NCBI RefSeq assembly: GCF_008364795.1
Contig: NZ_VTTM01000004.1
Coordinates: 160,770-224,769 of the forward strand
DNA from: Azospirillum oryzae
GTDB lineage: Bacteria > Pseudomonadota > Alphaproteobacteria > Azospirillales > Azospirillaceae
DNA: 64,000 bases
Reading direction: 5' to 3'
Shown here piece by piece: positions 9,189 through 17,782 of this stretch. Below the pieces are notes generated by a model. That model worked only from the letters and a program-made list of their open reading frames with translations. It did no database searches and was not told the origin of the DNA. Positions within the stretch are counted from its first letter, which is position 1, and the number at the start of each line of letters is the position of its first letter. Made by a program: the position numbers and the translations under genes.

Positions 9189-10208
9189 ATGTCATTGTTC
9201 TCCCGCTGCCGCGGCGCCGCCCTGTCGGCTCTGCTCCTGTTCGGGCTGACTGGTTCCCTGCAGGCCGCGGAGCCGATCAAGGTCAAGGTGTTCGTCGGCT
9301 CGATGTTCGAGATCGGCAAGAACACCGGGGACCGCGCCGGCGAGTTCCAGCATTGGTACGAACGTTATTGGCAAACGGCCGAGCCCATCACGGTGAAGGG
9401 CGCGCTGAACCCGGTCTACTGCAACGCCGACGGCGTGTGCGGGTCGGTGCTGGGCATGGGCAAGGTCAGTTCCTCCGCCTCGATGCAGGCGATCCTGCTG
9501 AACCCGCAGCTCGACCTGTCGCAGGCCTACTTCCTGGTCACCGGCGTGGCCGGCACGCCGCCGGCACGCGGCACCATCGGCGAAGTGAATTGGGCGACCT
9601 GGGTGGTCGACTATGACCTGGGCCACCGCTGGGCGCCGGAGGAAGGCAAGCCGGGCGAGCCGACCTTCATGCCGCGCAAGGGCTATGAGGCGGTGCGGCT
9701 GTTCCCGATGAACCCGGCACTGGTGTCCTGGGCCATGCGCCTGACCGCCGACACGCCGCTGAAGGACAGCGACTCCGCCCGTGCCTACCGCAAGCGCTAT
9801 CCGCAGGAAGCGGCGCAGCGTGCTCCTTTTGTAGGCACCGGCACGCACATGACCGGCGATACCTTCTTCCACGGTCCCGGCATGTCGGCCCAGGCACAGT
9901 ACATCGCCAAGCTCTACGGTGCGGACGACTACGTCATCACCGAGATGGAGGCGGCGGCGATCACGCTGGTCATCAAGCGGCTGCAAGGCTCCGACCGGGT
10001 GATGAGCCTGCGCGGCGCCGTCAATTTCGACCAGGGCAATCCGAACGAGACCACGCTCCAGCACCTGGACCCGAAACCCGGCGAGACCGCCGGCGGCTTC
10101 GCCGAGACGGTGGAGAATGTGGAACTCGTCGGGTCACGGATGGTCGACCACATCGTCGGCCATTGGGACCAGTGGAAGGACGGCGTTCCGGCCCTCCCGG
10201 CACAGTAA
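9189..10208 (+). CDS. purine nucleoside permease (NUP) family protein, exported
   Basis: A 339-residue protein of the NUP family, first described as a fungal purine nucleoside permease and related to nucleoside phosphorylase folds. It begins with a typical Sec signal peptide of about 24 residues ending in LQA, so the mature protein is probably periplasmic and not an integral permease. Family-typical segments include KVFVGSMFEIG, a VTGVAGTPP loop, NWATWVVDYDLGH, and a late EMEAAAI motif resembling the base-binding region of phosphorylases. The ATG at 9189 has AAGGAG about ten bases upstream. Transcription is divergent from the aminotransferase. A role in purine nucleoside salvage or uptake is inferred from the family only. 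Confidence 0.85.
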   Translation: MSLFSRCRGAALSALLLFGLTGSLQAAEPIKVKVFVGSMFEIGKNTGDRAGEFQHWYERYWQTAEPITVKGALNPVYCNADGVCGSVLGMGKVSSSASMQAILLNPQLDLSQAYFLVTGVAGTPPARGTIGEVNWATWVVDYDLGHRWAPEEGKPGEPTFMPRKGYEAVRLFPMNPALVSWAMRLTADTPLKDSDSARAYRKRYPQEAAQRAPFVGTGTHMTGDTFFHGPGMSAQAQYIAKLYGADDYVITEMEAAAITLVIKRLQGSDRVMSLRGAVNFDQGNPNETTLQHLDPKPGETAGGFAETVENVELVGSRMVDHIVGHWDQWKDGVPALPAQ

Positions 10209-10222
10209 TCATCCTCCGGCCG

Positions 10223-10249
10223 TCCGCCCGCCCGACAGGCGCGGGCGGA
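10223..10249. terminator. hairpin between convergent genes
   Basis: Perfect 9-bp arms TCCGCCCGC (10223-10231) and GCGGGCGGA (10241-10249) with a 9-base loop lie between the convergent stops of the 9189 and 10250 genes. There is no T-run, so it is a weak or bidirectional Rho-independent candidate. Confidence 0.5.
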
Positions 10250-10570
10250 TCAGCCGCCGTGCATCTTGCGCAGGCGGCGGGCGCGCAGCTTTTGGCGGAT
10301 GCGCTCGATCGGGCTGAACATGCGGGGATAGCGGCGCTTCGACCGCACGAACAGGCGGCGGGCGTCGGCTGAGTTGCGCAGCACCAGCACGCCGCCCAGC
10401 AGCATCACCGGCAGCCCGCCCGGACCGGGCAAGGGGGCGAGCAGAATGCCGAGCAGGATGATGGTGCATCCGGCGCCAATCAGGGCCAGCTGACGCACAC
10501 GCGCGAAAGACAGCGTCTGGGCGGTATCGGGAGGACTCATCTGCGGTTCGCCGGGCTCCATGCTTTCCAT
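10250..10570 (-). CDS. PGPGW-motif small membrane protein
   Basis: A 106-residue protein with two hydrophobic stretches around APLPGPGGLPVMLLGG. The Pro-Gly-rich turn flanked by membrane segments is the signature of the PGPGW family of small inner-membrane proteins of unknown function. After the membrane part comes a strongly basic tail (RSKRRYPR, RARRLRK) expected to stay in the cytosol. Three in-frame ATGs compete: 10570, 10561 and 10540. The first is given because of an AGG at suitable distance, but 10540 is possible and would still include both helices. It converges with the nucleoside permease-like gene. Confidence 0.7.
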   Translation of the reverse strand: MESMEPGEPQMSPPDTAQTLSFARVRQLALIGAGCTIILLGILLAPLPGPGGLPVMLLGGVLVLRNSADARRLFVRSKRRYPRMFSPIERIRQKLRARRLRKMHGG

Positions 10571-10840
10571 TCGCCTGCATATGGGCCGGGAGAGGCGGGT
10601 CGAAAAGGGGACCCACTCCATTGCGGGAACCGGATTGCTCCCTCTCCCCCTTCTGACGGACAGTGCGGGATGATGGAGGATGCACAAGGTTGGATTGAAC
10701 CCGCTTCGGCTATATGGTCCCACGACCAGGGTGCGCAGCCGAATCGGCCCCCCATCCTCCATTGCGGCCATCCCCCATTTCGGATGCGTCAGGCGACCGT
10801 GCCGCCCCGTTTCTTGAAGTCTCTTTCCTGGAGTTGGGCC

Positions 10841-11488
10841 ATGAGTGACTTGATCCTGACGACCTACGACTGGGTTCCGGAACCGCCGCGTGGTTTTGTC
10901 CGCGACCTGCGGGTGCGTTGGGCTCTCGAAGAGGCTGGACTGCCCTATCGGGTGAAAAGCACGCCGTTTCGCGAGCGCGGCCCCGAGCATTTCGCGGCGT
11001 AGCCTTTCGGCCAGGTGCCTTGGCTGACCGACGGAGACCTGACCATTTTCGAGAGCGGCGCGATCCTCCTGCATCTCGGCGAGAAGAGCACAGCGCTCAT
11101 GCCCGCGGATCGGCGCGGCCGGGCCGAGGTGACGGAATGGGTCATCGCCGCGCTCAACTCGGTCGACCTGCCGAGCCAGCCGTGGGCCCTGTTCCGTTTC
11201 ATGGGCTTTCCCGGAGAAGCGCCCGAGGCCAAGTTCGTGGAAGACTTCCTGAAGCTTCGGCTCGATCGGATGGAAGCGGTGCTTGCCGACCGAGAGTGGC
11301 TGGTGGGCGGCCGCTTCTCCGTGGCGGACATTCTGATGGCGGATGTACTGCGGCCGGTGGATCGGTTCGGCGGGCTGGCGAACCACCCCCATTGCCATGA
11401 CTTCGTCGCGCGCGCCACGTCCCGGCCCTCGTTCGCGAAAGCATACGACGACCAATTGGCCCATTTCGCTGCGGCAGACGCCGTCTGA
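10841..11488 (+). pseudogene. glutathione S-transferase gene with a premature amber codon
   Basis: Reading from the ATG at 10841, an intact GST-like frame (thioredoxin-fold N-domain, helical C-domain with WLVGGRFSVADILM) is broken only by TAG at 11000-11002. The frame is unchanged on both sides: HFAA, stop, PFGQVPWLTDGDLTIFESGAIL. Homologues carry Gln at this point in the Q-P-F-G-Q-V-P motif, so a single C-to-T change of CAG explains the stop. The rest of the frame to 11488 has no other lesion, which points to a recent mutation, a sequencing error or amber read-through. The first product would be 53 residues. Without the stop the protein would be about 215 residues, normal for the family. The arr gene follows 10 bases after the stop. 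Confidence 0.85.
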
Positions 11489-11498
11489 GGAGGCGCTC

Positions 11499-11915
11499 TT
11501 GTATGCCAAGGATGTCCCCGCCGGGACCGTCTTCTATCATGGAACCAAGGCCGACCTTGAAGTTGGCGACCTGATCGCCCCCGGATTCGGAAGCAATTTC
11601 GTCGAGCGTGGGCTGAAGCACGTCTATTTCACCGCAACGTTGGAAGCGGCGACCTGGGGGGCGGAACTCGCCAGGGGCGAAGGGCGAAGCCGTATTTACA
11701 TCGTCGAGCCGACCGGTCCCTTCGACGACGATCCAAACCTCACCGACAAGAAGTTCCCAGGCAACATGACGGCGTCCTACCGTTCGGTCGATCCGCTGCG
11801 GATCACCGGAGAGATCGAGGATTGGGAAGGACATCCGCCCGAGCGGCTGAAGGAGATGAAGGACAATCTCGCCCGCATGAAGCAGGACGGCAGCGACACC
11901 ATCATCGAGGACTGA
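11499..11915 (+). CDS. arr: rifampin ADP-ribosyltransferase Arr
   Basis: A 138-residue enzyme that transfers ADP-ribose from NAD+ to the ansa-chain hydroxyl of rifamycins and inactivates them. The Arr family pattern is complete: FYHGT (His14), KHVYFTAT (Tyr43), an IYIVEPTGPF strand, DDDPNLTDK and FPGN, then SYRSVDPLRI. His and Tyr correspond to the NAD-contacting residues of mycobacterial Arr, and an Asp in the DDDPN region to its catalytic acid. The start is TTG at 11499, set by a perfect AGGAGG five bases upstream that overlaps the end of the broken GST gene; there is no in-frame ATG before the catalytic motif. Length matches known Arr proteins. It probably shares a transcript with the GST pseudogene. 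Chromosomal Arr homologues are common in environmental bacteria, so clinical transfer need not be invoked. Confidence 0.93.
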   Translation: MYAKDVPAGTVFYHGTKADLEVGDLIAPGFGSNFVERGLKHVYFTATLEAATWGAELARGEGRSRIYIVEPTGPFDDDPNLTDKKFPGNMTASYRSVDPLRITGEIEDWEGHPPERLKEMKDNLARMKQDGSDTIIED

Positions 11916-11982
11916 GGTCCACCGGCGTTCGAAGGATTGGAGACGTGTGCAGGCCACAGCTGGGGATGGGAGAGGGCGCTTC

Positions 11983-12474
11983 TCAATGCAGCGTGCGCGC
12001 CGGCTGCGAAGGGGTGCCACGCAGGCGGGCGGGGTCGAGGCGGCTGAGGGCGGCGTCGCGTTCGGCGGGCTTGGGTTCCCAGCCGAATTCGCGGATCAGC
12101 TGGTCACGGGCGGCGACGGCGCGGCGGGACAGGTGGGCGCAATCATCCTGACGGGCATCCCGATCGACGTCCTTGCGTGGCGGGCGGCAGCGGCGGTCGG
12201 CGCAGCTTTCCAGCATCAGGCGGATCATCCGTTCGCGCTTGGCGGCGTCGACATAGCCCATCTTGTCGAAATACAGCTTTGTGAAGGCCAGTTCGGTGAC
12301 GCGGGCGTGGGTCTTGCGGTCGCCGACGATCACCGCCGCCACCATCTCCACGCAACGGCCGGCGAAATGCGGCAGCGGGGCCGTGCCGTCGTCGGCACGA
12401 TCCAGCAGGCTGCTCGGCAGATCGACCAGCCGGCCGGTCACGTCCTTTACCAGATAGCGGCGCCACACCGACAT
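11983..12474 (-). CDS. hypothetical protein
   Basis: A 163-residue, charged, soluble-looking protein that I do not recognise. The N-terminal part (about 1-90) has regular helical character with VEMVAAVIVGDRKTHARV and LAFTKLYFDKMGY; the C-terminal part is rich in Arg and Asp, with three Cys residues around CADRRC and DDCAH. There is no signal peptide or membrane segment. GGGAGGCGGAG directly precedes the ATG at 12474, which supports real translation. It converges on arr (67-base gap) and follows the SLC13 permease gene on the same strand after about 105 bases. Confidence 0.6.
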   Translation of the reverse strand: MSVWRRYLVKDVTGRLVDLPSSLLDRADDGTAPLPHFAGRCVEMVAAVIVGDRKTHARVTELAFTKLYFDKMGYVDAAKRERMIRLMLESCADRRCRPPRKDVDRDARQDDCAHLSRRAVAARDQLIREFGWEPKPAERDAALSRLDPARLRGTPSQPARTLH

Positions 12475-12579
12475 CTCCGCCTCCCGTCAGGCTTCAGCCC
12501 TGCAAAGAAGCCTACACCAGACGGAGGGAAGACGGAACCGGTCGTGCGTTACACGATTTCGTGAACGGACGTGATTTTT

Positions 12580-14355
12580 TCAGCGCGGCACCAGCGGCCA
12601 GAACAGGGCGATGGCGGCGGTGCCGATCACCACCACCATGATCGACAGCGGCAGGCCGAGCCGCCAGTAATCGCCGAAACGATAGCCGCCGGGTCCCATC
12701 ACCAGCGTGTTGCACTGGTGCCCGATGGGGGTGAGGAAGTCGCAGCCCGCCCCGATGGCCACCGCCATCAGGAAGGCGTCGGGCCTGAGCCCCAGATGGG
12801 TGGCGAGGCTGGCGCCGATCGGCGCCATCACCAGCACGGTCGCGGCGTTGTTCAGGAAGGGCGTCACCGCCATCGCCGCCACCATGATCATGGCGAGCGA
12901 GCCGATGGGCGGCAGCCCCTGCGACGCCTCCGACAGGAAGCCGGCGATCAGCTCGGTCCCGCCGGTGGTGCGCAAGGTCTCGCTGACCGGAATCAGCGAC
13001 CCAAGCAGGACCAGGATCGGCCATTCGATGGCTTCGTACGCCTCGCGCAGGCTGACCACCTTCAGCGCGGTCATCGCCACCGCCGCACCGAAGAAGCCGA
13101 TGGCGACGGGAACCATCCCGGTGGCGACCAGGATCACGGTCAGGCCCAGCACCGCCACCGCCGCCGCCCGCTTCGGCGTGCGGCCGATGCCGAGGTTGCG
13201 CTCGGCCAGCGGCAGGCAGCCCAGCTCGGCCAGCGTGTCGGCCACGGCGGCCTGACGGCATTGCAGCACCACCAGATCGCCCGATTGCAGGCGGACGCGG
13301 CGCAGGCGCTGGCGGATCGGACGGCCGCGCCGGCTGATCGCCAGCAGGTTGGCGCCGAATCGCTCGCGCAGGTTCACCTCCTCGATGCTGTGGCCGATCA
13401 TGGCGGAGCGCTGCTCCACCACCGCCTCGACCACGGCGATGTCGTCCTCGTGCTCGACCGCCTCCTGGTCCTTGTCGTGCATCATGCGCAGGCCGGCGCG
13501 CTTGACCAGTTCGGCCAGCGCCGTGGTGTCGCCCTCCAGCACCAGAATGTCGCCGGCGAAAAGCACCCAATGGCCTGACGGGACATAGCGGCGGTAATTT
13601 TCGCGGACGATGGCGGCGACGGTCGCCTCGCCCTCGACGAAATGCTCCAGCTCCGCCACGGTGCGGCCGACGAACTGCGATCCGGCGGGCAGCCGCGCCT
13701 CCGCCGTGTAGTCGTCGATGTTGAAGGCCGGGCCCGCCCCCGCCGCCCTGCCCTTCGGCAGCAGCCGATAGCCGACCGACAGGAAGGCGACGCCGAACAC
13801 CGCGATCACCAGTCCGACCGGCGTGAAATCGAACATGTGGAAGGGCTGGCCCGTCATCTCCGCCCGGACGCGCGAGACGATGATGTTGGGCGAGGTGCCG
13901 ACCAGCGTCATCAGCCCGCCCAGCAGCGAGCCGAAGGCCATCGGCATGAGCAGCAGCGACACCGGCGTGCCGGTGCGACGCGCCACCTGCAGCGCGATGG
14001 GCATGAAGATGGCCAGCGCGCCGATGTTCTTGACGATGGCGGACAGCATGGTCACCGCGCCGGCCAGCATCGCCACCTGGGTCCAGACGCTGGTCATGCG
14101 CGTGGTCAGCGGGCGCATCGCCGCCTCCACCACGCCCGACCGGCCGACGGCGGCGCTGACCACCAGGGCCGAGCCGACGATGATGACGATGTCGTCGGAG
14201 AAGCCCTGGAAGGCCTCCTTCGCCGGCACGATGCCCGCCGCGACCGACGCCAGCAGCGCCAGCATGCCGACGAGGTCATAGCGCAGCCGGTCCCAGATCA
14301 GCAGCGCGATCACCGCGCCGATGATGCCGAAGGATAACATCTGGTCGATGGTCAT
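12580..14355 (-). CDS. SLC13/DASS-family permease with two RCK_C (TrkA-C) domains
   Basis: A 591-residue inner-membrane transporter with about ten or more hydrophobic segments arranged in two halves (residues 5-190 and 395-590), separated by a cytoplasmic insert at about 205-380. The insert holds two TrkA-C/RCK_C-like modules, visible as VGRTVAELEH...GDILVLEG and IGHSIEEVNLRERFGANLLAISR...GDLVVLQ. The family moves dicarboxylates, sulfate or related anions, usually with sodium; conserved membrane motifs such as TSPNIIV and NNAATVLVMAP match the paired S-N-T-like substrate motifs. Members with RCK_C inserts are often annotated as sulfur-compound or anion permeases, but the substrate is not evident. 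It lies 72 bases past the AsmA gene and may be co-transcribed with it. Confidence 0.88.
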   Translation of the reverse strand: MTIDQMLSFGIIGAVIALLIWDRLRYDLVGMLALLASVAAGIVPAKEAFQGFSDDIVIIVGSALVVSAAVGRSGVVEAAMRPLTTRMTSVWTQVAMLAGAVTMLSAIVKNIGALAIFMPIALQVARRTGTPVSLLLMPMAFGSLLGGLMTLVGTSPNIIVSRVRAEMTGQPFHMFDFTPVGLVIAVFGVAFLSVGYRLLPKGRAAGAGPAFNIDDYTAEARLPAGSQFVGRTVAELEHFVEGEATVAAIVRENYRRYVPSGHWVLFAGDILVLEGDTTALAELVKRAGLRMMHDKDQEAVEHEDDIAVVEAVVEQRSAMIGHSIEEVNLRERFGANLLAISRRGRPIRQRLRRVRLQSGDLVVLQCRQAAVADTLAELGCLPLAERNLGIGRTPKRAAAVAVLGLTVILVATGMVPVAIGFFGAAVAMTALKVVSLREAYEAIEWPILVLLGSLIPVSETLRTTGGTELIAGFLSEASQGLPPIGSLAMIMVAAMAVTPFLNNAATVLVMAPIGASLATHLGLRPDAFLMAVAIGAGCDFLTPIGHQCNTLVMGPGGYRFGDYWRLGLPLSIMVVVIGTAAIALFWPLVPR

Positions 14356-14427
14356 GGGCAGGGACGGCGTCCTTCCTGGCCTTCACGGTGGCCGGATCGG
14401 ACAGGATGGATGCGCATGGGCGTCCGG

Positions 14428-16452
14428 TCAGCGCGCCGAACCCGACGCCTTCCCTTCCCCGCGGCCATTGCCCGACTTGCCGGACGCCTGTCCTCCCTTC
14501 TCGGGAGAGCGGGCATCCCGCACCAGCCGGCCACACTGTGGCTGCTCATCACTGCCTGGGTCAAGGAAGGGAAGCACGCTGGCCAGCGGCGTCAGCAGCA
14601 CGCCCAGCGCCACCGCCGCCGCGCCGCGCGCCGCCGACTCGGTGGGATCGACGCCGATGTCGGGGTTGCCCAGCGTCCCGCCGACCAGGACCGGGACATG
14701 GGTGGCGAAGACCTGCGGCGATTTGGCGTCGCCGACGATTCGCAGGTCCAGCGCCTCGTTGCGCAGGTTGATCCGCCCCTTGCCGGTGACCAGCGTTTCC
14801 GGCGTGTCGAGCACCAGCGCCTGGACGTGCGCGATGCCGTTCTCCACCGCCATGTTGCCGACCAGACAGTTGAAGGGCATCGGCTTCGACCCCGAAATGG
14901 CGACGCCCAGCGTCTCCAGGATGTTGGTCTTCAGCCCCTTGACCGCGAGGCTGGTGACCCGGCCGCCGTCCACCGCGAGGCCGATCTTGCCGTCGGAGGT
15001 CGCCAGCAGGTCGGCCACCGTCTTCCCTGTGCCGGCAAGCTGGATTCGCCCGGCCACCGTGCCGCCGATCTGCCCGGCCAGCGCGGTCTCGCTGAAGAAG
15101 TTCGACAGCTTCATGGCGCGGATGTCCAGGTTGGTGCGCATCGCCGGCACCTTGCGGCTGCCGTCCACCTCCACCGTTCCGGCGATCCGCCCGCCGCCGA
15201 TTCCCAGCGACAGCGGATCGAAGCGAAGGACGCCGGCGTTCACCCGCACCCGCATGTCGAGCTCGTCGAGCGGCGCGAAGGGCGCCTCCACCCTCGCGCC
15301 GCGCAGGCGGACGTCCATGTCGGTGTTGCGCAGCTTTTCCACCGGGATGGGCGTGGCCGGAATCACCCTGTCCTTGCCGCGGGTCGGGTAATCGTCGCTG
15401 CCGCGGGGAGAGGCGCCGACCAGACCGGCGAGGTCCTGCGCCGCCAGCCGTTTGGAGGTGAGATCGGCCCTCACCATCGGCCGCTCGCCGCCGGTCTTGA
15501 CCGACAGGTCGCCGGACAGGTCGCTCTCCCCGACCTTGCCCGTCATGCCCCGGAAGGCCCAGAGGTCGCCTTCGCGCGACAGGTGGCCGTCGATGGAATA
15601 GGGCCGGGTCTTCGGCGTCGGGATGCCGACGATGGGGAAGATCTCCGCCATGTCGGGGCCGCTGAGCGCGACCGACAGATCGACACCCTCCATCTTCACC
15701 GGTTCGGCGATGGAACCTTCGATGTGGCCCTTGGTCTTGCCGACCGCCGCGTCGATCTTCAGCGGATAGGGCTTCGGGTCGTCGCGCAGGTACAGAAGCG
15801 AACCGCCGGCCGCCGCCAGGGTGAAGGGCTTGCCGGCGAAGCTGCCCTTGCCCTTCAGCTCCACCGTGTCGTCGTCGTTGCCGCCGGTCGCGGTGTTGAT
15901 GGTGTTGTCGATGTCGATGTCGCTGGCGGGGTCACGGTAGCGGATGGTGCCGTCGGCGATCAGCAGCCGCTCGATCACCGGGATGTCGCCGCGGTTGTCG
16001 GGGGTCGCGGCCTGTTTCGCCACTTCCTTCTCGGCGTTGGGCGGACCGAAGTTCCAGTTGGCCTCGCCCTTCCCGTTCTTTTCCAGGATCAGCTTCGGTC
16101 CCTGGAACTTCAGCTCCGGCAGTTCCCAGTCGCCGCGCAGCAGCGGCCAGGGGCGCAGCGTGGCGTCGAGAACCTTGATCTCCACCATCGTCCTGTCCTG
16201 CGCCCAGTCGGCATTTGCGACGCGCAGCCCTTCCAGGTGGATGCGGATCGGGTTGCCGAGATGGACGCGCAGGTCGCCGTCGATCGCGACCTCGCGGTTC
16301 AGCGCAGACGAAGCGTGGCGGGCGACAAAGCCGCGGGCATCGTTCCAGTCGAACAGCAGCAGCACCGCGCCGACCGCGACGACGACGAGACCGACGAGGC
16401 CGAGCAGCCCGTAGCCGATCCATTTGAACACCGATCCCGCCCCCGCTGCCAT
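14428..16452 (-). CDS. AsmA family protein
   Basis: A 674-residue protein with a single N-terminal membrane helix (about residues 8-35, LLGLVGLVVVAVGAVLLLF) followed by a long periplasmic repeat-like region. DWNDARGFVARHASSALNRE and GDLRVHLGNPIRIHLEGLRV are typical of the AsmA N-terminal domain, and the C-terminal part from about residue 440 matches the AsmA_2 region with its GTVAGRIQLAGTGKTVADLL. AsmA-like proteins form long beta-groove structures and are linked to phospholipid transport and outer-membrane assembly. The tail after about residue 640 is low-complexity, rich in Gly, Lys and Ser. It is divergent from the 16677 operon across a 224-base gap. Confidence 0.88.
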   Translation of the reverse strand: MAAGAGSVFKWIGYGLLGLVGLVVVAVGAVLLLFDWNDARGFVARHASSALNREVAIDGDLRVHLGNPIRIHLEGLRVANADWAQDRTMVEIKVLDATLRPWPLLRGDWELPELKFQGPKLILEKNGKGEANWNFGPPNAEKEVAKQAATPDNRGDIPVIERLLIADGTIRYRDPASDIDIDNTINTATGGNDDDTVELKGKGSFAGKPFTLAAAGGSLLYLRDDPKPYPLKIDAAVGKTKGHIEGSIAEPVKMEGVDLSVALSGPDMAEIFPIVGIPTPKTRPYSIDGHLSREGDLWAFRGMTGKVGESDLSGDLSVKTGGERPMVRADLTSKRLAAQDLAGLVGASPRGSDDYPTRGKDRVIPATPIPVEKLRNTDMDVRLRGARVEAPFAPLDELDMRVRVNAGVLRFDPLSLGIGGGRIAGTVEVDGSRKVPAMRTNLDIRAMKLSNFFSETALAGQIGGTVAGRIQLAGTGKTVADLLATSDGKIGLAVDGGRVTSLAVKGLKTNILETLGVAISGSKPMPFNCLVGNMAVENGIAHVQALVLDTPETLVTGKGRINLRNEALDLRIVGDAKSPQVFATHVPVLVGGTLGNPDIGVDPTESAARGAAAVALGVLLTPLASVLPFLDPGSDEQPQCGRLVRDARSPEKGGQASGKSGNGRGEGKASGSAR

Positions 16453-16676
16453 GCCGCCGGTCCTCCGCGCACCATCCCTGATCCTGACAACGGATGAGGG
16501 AGCGGATCGGTGGAGGTCGGAGACAGGGGGTACCGCGAGAGATCCGGGCCGCCGCCCGAAGGTGATGTATTTCCGTTGGCGCTTATATTGGATTTAACGC
16601 AAAATTCAGCATCGCGGCGCCGTAATCGTTCGACCATCCGGTTCCACCATTTTCAGCAGCCACGACCGCGGACACG

Positions 16677-17780
16677 ATGCGTTCCCTTACCAACTTCGCC
16701 CCCTCCACCTTCGAGGAACGCGGTGCCGCGGTGGCCTTCACCACGCCGGTCCTGGCCCAGACCCGCGTGCGCAAGGACAGCCGCGACCAGCTGGAGGTGC
16801 TGGTGCCCAACCTGTCGGAAGGGCGCGGCGTCTATGTGGTGCCGTGGAAGTCGCTGCCGCTGGCCTTCCCGATGACGGTGCATGACCGCATGCTGCACGA
16901 GCTGATCGCCAAGGCCGACGGCTGTTCGCCCGACGACATCCGCAAGGCGGTGCTGGAGGCGGCGCGCTGCGGGCTGGCCGGCGGCGGGGCGGTTGCGGCG
17001 GCGGAGGCGGCGCTGAGCGACGACGAGGAGCAGCGGCTGCTCATCAACTATCAGCTGATCGTCGAGGCGTTGAAGGCGGTCGGGCTGGAATCGACGGAGA
17101 TCCTTCGGGTCGGCCTGACCTCCGCCGAGGGGCAGAAGCTGACGCGCGACCTGATGATGAAGGCGGCGCAGCGTCTGGCGCTGGAGCCGACCGAGCTGTA
17201 TGGCCGCATCGCCGAGCTGGCGGTGCTGATGGAGTCGATCGGTCTGGCCAGCTCGCCAAAGCCGGCGCGGCTGCGGCGGCTGATGCGCGACCTTCAGGGC
17301 TTCCGCGACAGCATGACCGACTGGGCGACCGACAACGTGTCGGAGGCGGCCCCCATCGGCGGCTTCTGCGCCGAGGTGGCCGAACACACGGTCAACCATG
17401 CCCGCAACGTCATCGGTCAGCTCGATCAGGCGATGGCGTCGTTCGAGACGCTGCTGCGCCAGTGGGAGACCAAGCGGGCGCTCATCCGCAAGGCGTCGAG
17501 CCGGCTGTCCTGGCTACTCGACGGCTGGGAATACCTGATCCTGCTGTGGAACGACGCGCTGACCCAGGACCGCTACAGCCAGGACATGGCCGTCCACGAC
17601 ATCTTCCGCGTCATCCCCCTGCTGCCGAAGGACGAGGGCCGCGCCGACCAGTCGATGATGGCGGACAAGCTGATCTCCAGCCACAAGCGGTCGGTGCGCG
17701 CCTATGTCGACTGGCGCAGCGGCCAGTTGGACGTCGATCTGGTCATGCGGATCGAGACGATCAAAGGGAAGGCCGCCTGA
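16677..17780 (+). CDS. conserved-looking hypothetical protein, first gene of a three-gene operon
   Basis: A 367-residue soluble protein that I do not recognise. Residues 1-60 look like a beta-rich module (VRKDSRDQLEVLVPNLSEGRGVYVVPWKSLPLAFPMTVHDRML), and the remainder is predicted almost wholly helical, with an Ala/Glu-rich helix at about 85-115 and a tryptophan-containing segment SRLSWLLDGWEYLILLW near 275-290. There is no signal peptide or membrane helix and no catalytic motif I can name. Codon use is the same as in neighbouring genes. The next gene starts two bases after its stop, so the two products are probably made together and may form a complex. Confidence 0.75.
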   Translation: MRSLTNFAPSTFEERGAAVAFTTPVLAQTRVRKDSRDQLEVLVPNLSEGRGVYVVPWKSLPLAFPMTVHDRMLHELIAKADGCSPDDIRKAVLEAARCGLAGGGAVAAAEAALSDDEEQRLLINYQLIVEALKAVGLESTEILRVGLTSAEGQKLTRDLMMKAAQRLALEPTELYGRIAELAVLMESIGLASSPKPARLRRLMRDLQGFRDSMTDWATDNVSEAAPIGGFCAEVAEHTVNHARNVIGQLDQAMASFETLLRQWETKRALIRKASSRLSWLLDGWEYLILLWNDALTQDRYSQDMAVHDIFRVIPLLPKDEGRADQSMMADKLISSHKRSVRAYVDWRSGQLDVDLVMRIETIKGKAA

Positions 17781-17782
17781 CG

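Noticed and set aside
10841..11488. A frameshift or two separate genes for the GST region
   Set aside because: Both parts are in the same frame and join across a single TAG without missing residues, so a nonsense change is the simpler reading.
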